The position numbers were made by a program, and so were the translations under genes. This document shows positions 9,249 through 17,040 of a stretch of 64,000 nt of DNA, one piece after another. Below the pieces are notes generated by a model. That model was not told the DNA's origin. It ran no database searches and saw only the letters and a program-made list of their open reading frames with translations. The DNA is from Algoriphagus yeomjeoni (GTDB lineage: Bacteria > Bacteroidota > Bacteroidia > Cytophagales > Cyclobacteriaceae), in NCBI RefSeq assembly GCF_003259505.1, contig NZ_QLLK01000002.1, positions 381,387 through 445,386 of the forward strand, written 5' to 3'. How positions within the stretch are numbered: the stretch's first letter is position 1; every line of letters begins with the position of its first letter.

Positions 9249-10499
9249 TCAATAAACGGGCGTAAAACTATGAACTACCGCCTCAGCAGCAATTCGTCCA
9301 GATGCCATAGCTGCATTGATTGAGCCATTCAATAAATAATCTCCAGCTAAAAATACGTGATCAGAAATCTTGCTTTCAGTAAATGGAATAGTGCCTTTCA
9401 TATCTTCTACAGTAGGAATTGCATATTCGATATAATATGACTTCACAAACTTGAAATATTCCGCACTAATTCTAGAAATTGACTCCAACTCTGCCTGAAC
9501 TGCTTTGATCAACTCCTTCTCTTTCAGATCAGAATCCAAAATCGAAACAGAAAGCAATGCCCGGCCAGTAGTAGAATAAGCAGACGATACATCACTCATA
9601 AACACCATGTTATTAATCAGGTGATTTTCCCCTGGAATCAAGCCCAGCATAGCTCTATTCATGAATGATTTATGCAGAGAAAAATACAGGTTAATCACCG
9701 ACCTTGAAGGTGCAAATTGCCCCTCCATCTGCTTCATGAACTTATCTGGCTGTGTAGCTACTATAATTCTATCAGCCTCCAAAGTCTCGCCATTTTCAAG
9801 CTGAATAGTTTTACCAACCAACTCAGAAACCTTGGTCTTAAATCTAAACTCTGTCCTAGCCAATTGCTTTTTGAGCATGTTTGGAACCTCTATCATACCT
9901 TTTTCCGGTATGCCACCTAGTCCTTGAGAAAACATTTTAAACACAAACTCAAACATTCTGGAGGAGGTTTTTAAGTCCTTTTCCAAAAATATCCCTCGAA
10001 AAAAAGGCTTGAAAAAGTTAGAGATTATCTGATCCGAAAATCCGTAATCAATTAAATATTTATGGGTAGTTGTAGAAGTCTCATTGAATATATCTTCAAT
10101 CGATTTATTCTTTAGCATTTGAGTTAGATTAAACATTTTGACCTTATCCAAAAAGCTTCCAACATGAGAAAAAGCCATGCTGACCACTTTCAGCGGATTA
10201 CGCAAAGGATCAGAAATAATGAAGGTTTCATTCTCTCCAAATATTACCGCTCCCGGTTCAAAATATTTAAGATTTAATTTCGACAGATCTAGGTATTTCT
10301 TCACTTCTGGATAAGCCGTCAACAAAACCTGAAAACCATGGTCTAACAGAAAACCATCTACTAAGTCTGTTTTTACTCTACCTCCTACGCTATCACTTCC
10401 TTCCAATATAACTGGTGAAAAACCCGCTTTTTCAAGTTCAATCGCCGCAACCAACCCCGCTACACCCGCACCAACTATAAATATTTTTTGATCTTTCAT
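9249..10499 (-). CDS. FAD-dependent amine-oxidase-like oxidoreductase
   Basis: 416-residue flavoprotein. The Rossmann motif GAGVAGL is at 10-16, with the acidic ribose-binding residue at Glu33 and GGR at 39-41. The FAD pyrophosphate motif near the end reads VFLAGDYLLNGSINAAMASG, starting at 382. This is the NAD(P)/FAD-dependent amine oxidase/phytoene-desaturase-like superfamily, where substrates range from amines to carotenoids and porphyrinogens. The sequence does not decide between them, and no carotenoid or haem genes are adjacent. It begins with a canonical Met and shows no signal peptide. 87 bases separate it from yjdM. Confidence 0.88.
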   Translation of the reverse strand: MKDQKIFIVGAGVAGLVAAIELEKAGFSPVILEGSDSVGGRVKTDLVDGFLLDHGFQVLLTAYPEVKKYLDLSKLNLKYFEPGAVIFGENETFIISDPLRNPLKVVSMAFSHVGSFLDKVKMFNLTQMLKNKSIEDIFNETSTTTHKYLIDYGFSDQIISNFFKPFFRGIFLEKDLKTSSRMFEFVFKMFSQGLGGIPEKGMIEVPNMLKKQLARTEFRFKTKVSELVGKTIQLENGETLEADRIIVATQPDKFMKQMEGQFAPSRSVINLYFSLHKSFMNRAMLGLIPGENHLINNMVFMSDVSSAYSTTGRALLSVSILDSDLKEKELIKAVQAELESISRISAEYFKFVKSYYIEYAIPTVEDMKGTIPFTESKISDHVFLAGDYLLNGSINAAMASGRIAAEAVVHSFTPVY

Positions 10500-11126
10500 C
10501 TATGAGATTTCTTTTATAAAAAACTTACAAAAAAAGCTTTTGGTAAGGATATTCAAATTTAACTCGCTCAAGTAAGCATTGTTTGGAAGTATGAGAAATT
10601 ACCCTTCACCAACTATCTTGTAATAACTGCCTGATCTTAAATTAAGATCTTCTTTATGCTCGCTTGAAGCTGCAAATTGAACTAAATTTTATCAATAAAC
10701 CGCCTCTACCGGTATTCATATTTAGAGGACTTGAATTTGGAAACCGGTCCATTTCTCAGTTTTGTTACCGAAACTAAAAATAAATAAAACCTCTTCTTAC
10801 AGTCCTGTTCATAGTTCTAACAGGAATGATTAGAGTTTGGGAAAAAATCATATTGAACTAAGTATTCATTGCTATATCACGTTCAAAGTACCCTTGTTAT
10901 TGATTGATAAATAGCTAGTTAAAAGTTAATCCAAAAAGAAAATCAATTTCTAATATGCTCCTAAAAGAATATTAATACGCTGACTATTGAAAAATCAAGC
11001 AACTCATACTAGATCATTAAAAGCTCAAAATCAAACTAATCGAAACCAAAGTCTGTAATTCCCCGTAGCGTAGGGTCATGAGCTAAGTATTAAGGCAAGG
11101 CTAAAACTCCACTTAAATCGCTGAAA
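10500..11126. other. 627-base gene-free spacer
   Basis: AT-rich DNA with stop codons in all frames and no recognisable RNA gene. The only ordered element I see is a 17-bp perfect palindrome, GATCTTAAATTAAGATC at 10633-10649, plus a short CCTGTT...AACAGG inverted repeat near 10803-10822. It must contain the promoter of the FAD-enzyme gene on the left and of the small secreted protein on the right, but I cannot pick out convincing promoter boxes. Confidence 0.5.
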
Positions 11127-11501
11127 ATGAAAAAGTTATTTTTATACATGGTATTTACTATAACTACCATAGTTCCTGCATTTTCTCAAAGTATAAGCTC
11201 ACAGATTTACGATTTCAATTTAGATCTCCCAACGTTTGAAAGCGATCTTGAATTTGATCTTGCACAAGGCTCAAGCAAATCATCTGAAGCAATTCAGTTT
11301 AGGCAGTTCAAAAACTTAGAAGATTTTCAGAACACAATCGAAAATAAAAACCTCCCATATAGACAAGACGAAAATTTAGTAGTCGTTAATCCTGATCCGG
11401 TTTATTCTTTGAGAATTTTGAAACCAACAGGGAATTATCCCATTCAGGTCTATAAGCCTGATTCTACAAAAAACTATACGCTATTAATTAAAAAATTCTA
11501 A
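11127..11501 (+). CDS. small secreted protein of unknown function
   Basis: 124 residues with a clean Sec signal peptide (MKKLFLYMVFTITTIVPAFS, then Gln). The mature part is polar and acidic at first (DLPTFESDLEFDLAQGSSK) and ends in a short basic strand (YTLLIKKF). I recognise no domain. A signal peptide and coherent codon use argue that it is real. It stands alone, with a long empty upstream spacer and a convergent arfB gene 32 bases downstream. Possibly a periplasmic or surface protein; nothing more can be said. Confidence 0.65.
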   Translation: MKKLFLYMVFTITTIVPAFSQSISSQIYDFNLDLPTFESDLEFDLAQGSSKSSEAIQFRQFKNLEDFQNTIENKNLPYRQDENLVVVNPDPVYSLRILKPTGNYPIQVYKPDSTKNYTLLIKKF

Positions 11502-11533
11502 TTCGTCTTGTTCAGTAGGAGAAGTCAATTTCA

Positions 11534-11965
11534 TTAAGCTTTCCAGCTTCTGTTAGCCTTTTTTTCGGCTTGATTTTTCTTGGCCTTTAGCCGTTTTTCT
11601 ATTGCTCCTTTTTTAGGTTTGGTAGCTTTTCTTACGCGTTTCTTAAAAAATGCTTTGCGTAACAGGTCCTCAAACTTTCTGATCACGAGTTCCTTATTCT
11701 GAATCTGAGAGCGCTTTTCCTGAGATTGGAGTTGGAGCACACCTTCTTGGTCAGTTTTTGTACGCAACTTCTCTAATAACATTGCCTTTTCTTCTACACT
11801 TAAAAGTCCAGAATTAGGGATATCGAACTTTAACTGGACTTTGGTTTCGACTTTATTGACGTTTTGCCCTCCCGCTCCTCCGCTTCTGGAGGTTAGAAAC
11901 TGAAGCTCACCAAGGAAGTCCCCTCGTTTTATTCGTTCCTCTATATTTCTCTCTTTGTAATCCAT
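11534..11965 (-). CDS. arfB: ArfB-type peptidyl-tRNA hydrolase (ribosome rescue)
   Basis: Cytosolic ribosome-rescue factor that hydrolyses peptidyl-tRNA on stalled ribosomes. The release-factor catalytic motif GGQ sits at 32-34 within SRSGGAGGQNVNKVETKV. The protein is 143 residues, the normal size for ArfB, and ends in a Lys/Arg-rich tail (about 105-143: KKRVRKATKPKKGAIEKRL), which in this family enters the empty mRNA channel. No codon-recognition domains are present, which separates it from RF1/RF2. It is convergent with the small secreted protein and divergent from the isomerase gene. Confidence 0.95.
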   Translation of the reverse strand: MDYKERNIEERIKRGDFLGELQFLTSRSGGAGGQNVNKVETKVQLKFDIPNSGLLSVEEKAMLLEKLRTKTDQEGVLQLQSQEKRSQIQNKELVIRKFEDLLRKAFFKKRVRKATKPKKGAIEKRLKAKKNQAEKKANRSWKA

Positions 11966-12108
11966 CTCTTTACATTTAATCAGCTGGGTCTTTAAATTAG
12001 TATTTGACCAACCAGCACGAAAATAAAATTAGGTGTAAACTTTTCCCTAAAAAAGAGAAAGTAAATAGTAATTTGTTACTTGACTTAACTCTGAAACCCA
12101 AAAACAAT

Positions 12109-13137
12109 ATGAAAAATAGAAGAGAATTCCTCCTAAAATCAGCCCTTGGCATAGGTGGACTTGCATTAGCCCCGTCTTGGCTGCAAGGTGCTCCAGCTAT
12201 AATCAAGTCCTTCAACAAGCCAAACTCTTTGATCAATGGAGTACAGGTGGGTTGCATCACTTACTCATTCCGATCCATGCCTGATCAAAGTGCTGAAGCT
12301 ACGCTCAAATACGTGGTGGATTCAGGACTTTCGGCTATAGAACTCATGGGAGATCCTGCTGAGTCTTTCGCAGGCAAGCCCGTAAATCCTGTGAATATGC
12401 AGGAAATGTATCCCTTGAGAAACAAACAAAGACGAGGTGAAGAACTCAACGCTGAGGAGAAAGCCAAGCTAGCTGATTTGAATGCACAAGCTGATGCCTA
12501 TTCAAAAGAAGTCGCAGAGTGGAGAAGTAAAGTAGGAACTGCTCCTTTCGAGAAAATGCGGAAAATGTATAAAGATGCAGGCGTAAGTATTTATGCTTTC
12601 AAGCCTAATGCCTTCGGAATGAATGCCTCCGATGAGGAAATAGCTTACGGTATGACAGCTGCAAAAGCTCTTGGTGCTTCGCACGTCACGCTTGAACATC
12701 CTTCTAATGATGAGCATACGCTTCGATTAGGGAAATTGGGAGCGAAATATAAGATGTCGGTCGGTTATCATGGACATGAGCAAGAGACTTTCACATTTTG
12801 GGATACGGCTTTGGAGCAAAGCAAAAGAAACGGCTTGAATCTAGACGCTGGGCATTACATCGCTGCCGGAAATACAGACCTGATTCCTTTGATAGAAAAA
12901 CAGCATAGTCACATCCTAAGTATGCATACCAAGGATAGACAAACGCCAGAAAATGGGAAAGGAAATCTACCTTGGGGAACTGGCGATACACCAATCCCAG
13001 AACTACTCAATCTTATTGCGAAAAATAAATATAAGTTCCCGGCAACCATAGAGTTAGAGTACAAAGTCCCTGAAGGTTCAGATGCAGTAAAAGAAGTTCA
13101 GAAATGTGTTGAATTTTGTGAAAAAGTGCTAGCTTAG
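12109..13137 (+). CDS. Tat-exported sugar phosphate isomerase/epimerase-like TIM barrel
   Basis: 342 residues from the ATG at 12109. A longer in-frame extension upstream is rejected because the twin-arginine signal (KNRREFLLKSALGIGG) belongs at the N-terminus. The AP-endonuclease-2-type TIM barrel shows its metal-site segments in order: VTLEHPS, VGYHGHEQ, LDAGHY, HTKDRQ and a final IELEY. Such proteins isomerise or epimerise keto-sugars using a divalent metal. Exported versions travel with Gfo/Idh/MocA and DUF1080 proteins in 3-keto-sugar metabolism, so a role on an oxidised sugar in the periplasm is plausible. Phosphorylated substrates are unlikely outside the cytoplasm. Confidence 0.88.
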   Translation: MKNRREFLLKSALGIGGLALAPSWLQGAPAIIKSFNKPNSLINGVQVGCITYSFRSMPDQSAEATLKYVVDSGLSAIELMGDPAESFAGKPVNPVNMQEMYPLRNKQRRGEELNAEEKAKLADLNAQADAYSKEVAEWRSKVGTAPFEKMRKMYKDAGVSIYAFKPNAFGMNASDEEIAYGMTAAKALGASHVTLEHPSNDEHTLRLGKLGAKYKMSVGYHGHEQETFTFWDTALEQSKRNGLNLDAGHYIAAGNTDLIPLIEKQHSHILSMHTKDRQTPENGKGNLPWGTGDTPIPELLNLIAKNKYKFPATIELEYKVPEGSDAVKEVQKCVEFCEKVLA

Positions 13138-13183
13138 ATCAAAGATTTTGTTCTCCATGCAAAGTTTTTCAAACTATTTTTTG

Positions 13184-13217
13184 AAGCGGCGGTCGTGAAA
13201 CACGCCGCTTTTTTTTT
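13184..13217 (+). terminator. terminator of the isomerase gene
   Basis: 8-bp GC-rich stem AAGCGGCG/CGCCGCTT (13184-13191 and 13203-13210) followed by nine T, 47 bases after the stop codon. Confidence 0.85.
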
Positions 13218-13221
13218 GATC

Positions 13222-13254
13222 AAAAAAAAACCACAGCTCCCGCTGTGGTTTTTA
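13222..13254. terminator. second, bidirectional terminator
   Basis: Perfect stem CCACAGC/GCTGTGG (13231-13237 and 13242-13248) with a TCCC loop, flanked by a run of nine A on the left and five T on the right, so it can work on either strand. It could end read-through from dps, though it is about 190 bases from the dps stop. Confidence 0.75.
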
Positions 13255-13440
13255 ATATTAAGTTTTATGTATATCCGCTTTGTTACCAGTAAATAGATAA
13301 AAGCGACTTAATAGATGGTATACTCTAGCTTTGAGGCCGCTTCGGTCATCGGTCATCGGTCTTCTAGCCAACCAAAGAAAGAATCTAAGGTGACTGGCAT
13401 CATTGCGGATAATCATATTAAGTTTTATAGTTCTTGTGGA
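13255..13440. other. spacer with a 7-bp tandem repeat
   Basis: No gene is seen. CGGTCAT is repeated 2.7 times at 13343-13361. ATTAAGTTTTAT occurs twice, near 13258 and 13418. No function is apparent. Confidence 0.4.
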
Positions 13441-13929
13441 TTATTTAGAAAACATGGTAAACATCCACATTCTCTTCTCTAGATCCCCTACAAATGTTGT
13501 GAGCAAATCTGCCGAAGCGATATCATCAGCTTCTTCAGCGGCCTTAGCAGCTTTTCTATGAGATTGAGCTAGACTTCCTAGTCCATCAATTACATGCTTC
13601 ACACATTCATCACCATTAGATACATCTGTGATCTCTTTGTGAATGGTGTTTTTCAAATAATCGGAATATGCATGTAAAGGTTTGAATCCAATAGTCACAA
13701 TTCTCTCTGCCAATTCATCTATATTTTCATACAGCTGAGTATATAGCTCTTCAAATTTGATGTGTAGGTCAAAGAAGTTCTCGCCTTTCACATTCCAGTG
13801 AAACCCTCTCACATTTTGGTAGAAAATATGATAATCAGACAGCAAATCATTCATTTTATCTGATACATTTTTCATGGCTTTATTATCCAATTTCAAATGA
13901 TTTCCGAGTGTTGCTTTTTGAGTATTCAT
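13441..13929 (-). CDS. dps: Dps-family ferritin-like DNA-protection protein
   Basis: 162-residue four-helix protein that forms a 12-mer, oxidises Fe2+ with H2O2 and stores iron. The inter-subunit ferroxidase residues are all present with the family spacing: His44 (FHWNVKG), His56, Asp71 and Glu75 (IDELAERI). The N-terminal ~20 residues carry three Lys and could contribute to DNA binding. It is monocistronic, with a 404-base upstream spacer that should hold its control region. It neighbours YtxH, a lmo0937-type peptide and a two-component cluster, which suggests a stress-response island. Confidence 0.95.
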   Translation of the reverse strand: MNTQKATLGNHLKLDNKAMKNVSDKMNDLLSDYHIFYQNVRGFHWNVKGENFFDLHIKFEELYTQLYENIDELAERIVTIGFKPLHAYSDYLKNTIHKEITDVSNGDECVKHVIDGLGSLAQSHRKAAKAAEEADDIASADLLTTFVGDLEKRMWMFTMFSK

Positions 13930-14333
13930 ATGTTATTCTTTTTTTAGATTAAGTTTTAAAATTATACTATTAATTATCCAAGGGGCGTGCCATGATCAGC
14001 CCACCCATAGGAACTAACGCCAACTAACCTCTTTGACTAATAGTCTTTGGAAAATCGTTTCATAGGACAAATTATATCTATAAACAGGCTTATTAGAATC
14101 CTATCAGCTTCAAAACCTTCCCGAAAAAAATTCCCCAATCCGTTGAAAAATTAGCTCATCAGCTATGTATTTTACAATAAAAGTGTCCTCAAAAAGCAGC
14201 TGAATAGAAAAAAACGTTGACTTCAATTTAAGATTATTGGAATAAGAACTTTCTTCAATTCTGGTCTTTTGGCAGTGCAAACAATTCCAAAAAAAAACCC
14301 GGAACTAAGTCCGGGCTAAAATGTATGTATTAC
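13930..14333. other. dps upstream region and operon end
   Basis: 404 bases without a gene. The left part should hold the dps promoter; the start is preceded by a long A/T tract. Near 14008-14028 there is a CTAAC-GCCA-ACTAAC short direct repeat. The right end holds the terminator of the response-regulator genes. I see no OxyR- or Fur-like box I would defend. Confidence 0.4.
14289..14316 (-). terminator. terminator of the response-regulator operon
   Basis: Stem CCCGGA/TCCGGG (14298-14303 and 14310-14315) followed, on the minus strand, by a run of nine T (A-run 14289-14297). It lies 18 bases past the stop of the NtrC-type gene. Confidence 0.8.
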
Positions 14334-15746
14334 TTATAAATCGTATTGCTTCATTTTGTTAAAGAGGGTTTTTCGATCTATTCCCAATTGCTTTGCTGCC
14401 TGAGTCCTGTTGTATTTCACTTCTTCTAATACTTTTTTCAAAACTTCGGCTTCGGCCTCAGCTGCTGCATCCTTCAGATTCAATGGTATTTTGCTTGGCT
14501 TAGCATCTGAGTTTCCAGAATCTGAGTCTATGAAATTAAACTTTTGAGAGTAGACGATTTCTGGAGGAAGCGCTGAAACAGACATTTTACCTCCGTCAGT
14601 TAATAAGGTAGCCCTGCGGATCACATTAAGCATTTCACGAAGATTACCAGGCCAAGGATATTCTTTCAGCACATCCATCACTTGTTCTTCAAAACCAAAT
14701 ACTTTTTTATTTAACTCCGCATTTGATAACTCAAGGAAATGATAGGCAAATGCTTCGATATCGGCAGTCCTGTGTCTCAAAGGAGGCACTGTAATACTAA
14801 ATTCATTGAATCTAAAATAAAGGTCTTCTCTGAATTTACCTTCAGAAACAGATTTACGAAGGTCTTCATTGGAAGCTACTAATATTCTTACATCAATTGA
14901 CTTATCCTTAGTCCCCCCTATTCTTCTCAGTTTTCGCTCCTGAACCAATCTTAATAATCCCACTTGGGTTTCATAAGACAAATTAGCGATCTCATCCAGA
15001 AAAATTGTCCCACCATCAGCTAGTTCAAATTGACCGGGTTTTTCTGATAAGGCTCCGGTAAAAGCTCCTTTTTCGTGACCCCATAATTCACTTCCTGCAA
15101 GCTCTTTGGTCAAGGCTCCACAATCTACCGCGATGAATGGTTTACCGGCACGCTCACTTTGATCATGGATCGTACGAGCTATATTTTCTTTACCAGCTCC
15201 ACTTTCTCCATAAATCACCACACTAAGACTAGTCGGTGCTACTAATGCTACCTCTTTATATAATTTCTTTGACTCAGCTCCTGTTCCTTTGAGAAATTTG
15301 GAGTCTGTTTTCTGAGCTTTCGAATTAGAATCTTTTTTGAGATTATTTGCTTTGGAAAAAGTTTCTGTGTTTGACTTATTTGCTTTAGATGCAGCTAGTG
15401 CGCGTTCAATTAGATTGATTATTTCATCAGGAATCAAAGGTTTGGTAACGTAATCAAACGCACCATTTTTGATCACTTCAACAGCAATTTTCACATCAGC
15501 GTAGCCTGTAATAATTGCCACTTGAGTGCCTGGAGATATCTCTCTAACTTTCATTAGCACATCTCTACCCTCCATATCTCTGAGCTTGAAATCACAAAAA
15601 ATAAGATCGAAAAAAGTCTTTTTGACCATGTCAAGGCCATTTTTCCCTGAAATAGTTGTTTCTACTTCAAACCCCTTTTTAGTCAGAAATCTTTCAAGAA
15701 GCTGACAAATATCTATGTTATCGTCTATTACGAGAATTTTAGCCAT
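14334..15746 (-). CDS. sigma-54-dependent response regulator (NtrC family)
   Basis: 470-residue transcription activator with three domains. A receiver domain (about 1-118) has phospho-acceptor Asp52. The AAA+ sigma-54 activation domain has Walker A GESGAGKE (180-187), the sigma-54 contact loop GAFTGA (227-232) and Walker B GGTIFLDE (245-252). A C-terminal Fis-type helix-turn-helix (NRTQAAKQLGIDRKTLFNKM) ends the protein. The linker at 120-160 is unusually Lys/Ser/Asn-rich. It is three bases downstream of a single-domain receiver gene, so the two are co-transcribed. No kinase is in the operon; the divergent CHASE3 kinase at 17041 is the nearest candidate partner. Confidence 0.95.
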   Translation of the reverse strand: MAKILVIDDNIDICQLLERFLTKKGFEVETTISGKNGLDMVKKTFFDLIFCDFKLRDMEGRDVLMKVREISPGTQVAIITGYADVKIAVEVIKNGAFDYVTKPLIPDEIINLIERALAASKANKSNTETFSKANNLKKDSNSKAQKTDSKFLKGTGAESKKLYKEVALVAPTSLSVVIYGESGAGKENIARTIHDQSERAGKPFIAVDCGALTKELAGSELWGHEKGAFTGALSEKPGQFELADGGTIFLDEIANLSYETQVGLLRLVQERKLRRIGGTKDKSIDVRILVASNEDLRKSVSEGKFREDLYFRFNEFSITVPPLRHRTADIEAFAYHFLELSNAELNKKVFGFEEQVMDVLKEYPWPGNLREMLNVIRRATLLTDGGKMSVSALPPEIVYSQKFNFIDSDSGNSDAKPSKIPLNLKDAAAEAEAEVLKKVLEEVKYNRTQAAKQLGIDRKTLFNKMKQYDL

Positions 15747-15749
15747 GAT

Positions 15750-16133
15750 TTATTTGATGTTGGAGGTGTTTAATAACTGGCTCTGGACTACCTGATCCAA
15801 TCGAGCAATGTTGAAGGGTTTACTTAAGAAATCTAATGCTCCATATTGAATAGCTTCCATTTTTACTTCGTTATGATCGAAAGCACTCATCATGATTATT
15901 TTGGATCGGAATTCACTGGAGTTGATATGTTTTAATTCATTCAAGCCATTGCCATCAGGCAGGTTCACATCCAAGAATACTAATTCTGGCTTAGAGTCAT
16001 TAAATAATTTTCTTCCCTCTTTTAGTGTACCTGCGACAAGGACAGAAAAACCTTTTCTGCCCAAAAATCTGGATAAAAGCGATCTGATTTCAGGCTCATC
16101 ATCTATAACTAATATTAGTTTATTCTTCATCAC
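15750..16133 (-). CDS. single-domain response regulator
   Basis: 127-residue receiver domain with the acidic pair Asp11/Asp12, phospho-acceptor Asp55 (LVFLDVNLPDG), the conserved Ser/Thr (MSAFDH) and Lys (LSKPF). There is no output domain, so it likely relays or sinks phosphate or acts by protein contact. The gene begins ATGATG; either Met could be used. It is upstream of and almost touching the NtrC-type regulator gene, suggesting that both receivers answer to the same kinase. Confidence 0.92.
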   Translation of the reverse strand: MMKNKLILVIDDEPEIRSLLSRFLGRKGFSVLVAGTLKEGRKLFNDSKPELVFLDVNLPDGNGLNELKHINSSEFRSKIIMMSAFDHNEVKMEAIQYGALDFLSKPFNIARLDQVVQSQLLNTSNIK

Positions 16134-16264
16134 GTAGTCTTCTTAGCTCCTCAATCCTAGGTACATTCATTTTTTTTAATTGTCAGGTAGTAATTTTACA
16201 TGTGGAAAAGATGTAAGAAAAGGCGCGACAACAAGCCGCACCTTTTCAAATTCTAAACCTATTT

Positions 16265-16516
16265 TCACTTCACTTTTTCTACTTTTTCTTTTGCTGCCTG
16301 AATAGCGGATTTAGTCGCCTCTACTCCTTCAGACTTAACTTCCAAAAACTTAGTCTTCATATCACCAAGAAGGGATTGAAAGTCACCAATAAGATTATTC
16401 AATTTCTTTTTTTGCGGTCCAAAATCATCCTTATTTTTATAAAGATATGCTCCTACCAATGCTCCGGTTATAAGTCCGCTTAACCATAGTGTTTTATTTA
16501 CTGCTGATTTAGTCAT
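16265..16516 (-). CDS. YtxH-like small membrane-anchored protein
   Basis: 83 residues: one membrane segment near the N-terminus (LWLSGLITGALVGAYLY, about 9-25), then an amphipathic, Lys/Glu-rich helix predicted to be coiled (DMKTKFLEVKSEGVEATKSAIQAAKEKVEKVK). This is the YtxH/gas-vesicle-like stress protein layout, known from general stress regulons but without a defined biochemical role. It sits on the same strand as the lmo0937-type peptide 184 bases upstream, and both are preceded by AACACT immediately before ATG. Confidence 0.8.
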   Translation of the reverse strand: MTKSAVNKTLWLSGLITGALVGAYLYKNKDDFGPQKKKLNNLIGDFQSLLGDMKTKFLEVKSEGVEATKSAIQAAKEKVEKVK

Positions 16517-16700
16517 AGTGTTTTTTAAGTTTAGAGATTAAATATTTTTTTCTTTGAAGTTTTCAATTTAAGGTCTCTTGAATTGTTTGCAATCGAACTT
16601 AAACTTGAACTCCTTTGCTTGTATAACTGTCAAATCTCGAATGAGTTTCCATTTGACCTTTATAATTTAGTTATTTGGGCTAGCAAGTTTTCGCTTGCAT

Positions 16701-16853
16701 CTAAATTGATCGACCAGAAATCAATCTGAAAATCACAGCAATAATTGCTATTACCAGTAATACATGGATTAATCCTCCGGCGCTGTAAGCGAAGACTCCT
16801 ACGAGCCAGCCTATAACCAGAATGACTGCGATGAAATACAATAAAGAACTCAT
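16701..16853 (-). CDS. lmo0937-type 50-residue membrane peptide
   Basis: A short gene: reading from the ATG at 16853 gives MSSLLYFIAVILVIGWLVGV and then a second hydrophobic segment (VLLVIAIIAVIFRLI), ending GRSI and TAG at 16701. This is the two-helix lmo0937/YqaE-sized membrane protein family, often stress-induced; function unknown. A close paralogue lies at 55509-55655 on the plus strand. It is upstream of YtxH on the same strand and near dps and the two-component genes. Confidence 0.85.
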   Translation of the reverse strand: MSSLLYFIAVILVIGWLVGVFAYSAGGLIHVLLVIAIIAVIFRLISGRSI

Positions 16854-16999
16854 AGTGTTGTTGTTTAGGTTGGTTATCTAGTTTATATCTTTTAACTCAA
16901 GTGGTATGCCTTTTTAACACAAATCAATGAAACCGTCGCCAAATCCTCTAAATAGCCTAATAATCACGATTGATTAAATATTTAAGGAAAACCCGTCGG

Positions 17000-17007
17000 T
17001 ATTTTTG
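17000..17007 (+). promoter_or_regulatory. possible Bacteroidetes -7 element
   Basis: TATTTTTG matches the TAnnTTTG -7 consensus of Bacteroidetes housekeeping sigma promoters and lies 33 bases before the chosen kinase start. The upstream TTG at 16970-16972 is further away than usual, so this is weak. It supports the ATG at 17041 over an in-frame TTG at 17005. Confidence 0.3.
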
Positions 17008-17040
17008 AGTAACAAATTCCCCAATTCAAGGAAAATCTAT

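Noticed and set aside
10500..11126. possible RNA gene or riboswitch in the long spacer
   Set aside because: No tRNA-like cloverleaf or known riboswitch core is visible; only one short palindrome.
12004..12108. 35-residue N-terminal extension of the exported isomerase
   Set aside because: It would bury the twin-arginine signal, which must be N-terminal.
16854..17000. sigma-54 (-24/-12) promoter before the small membrane peptide
   Set aside because: A GGC...TTG-like pattern exists, but the required GC dinucleotide of the -12 element is missing; too weak to annotate.
17005..17040. TTG start giving 12 extra residues to the CHASE3 kinase
   Set aside because: The ATG at 17041 gives the normal short N-terminus before TM1, and a -7-like element overlaps the TTG.
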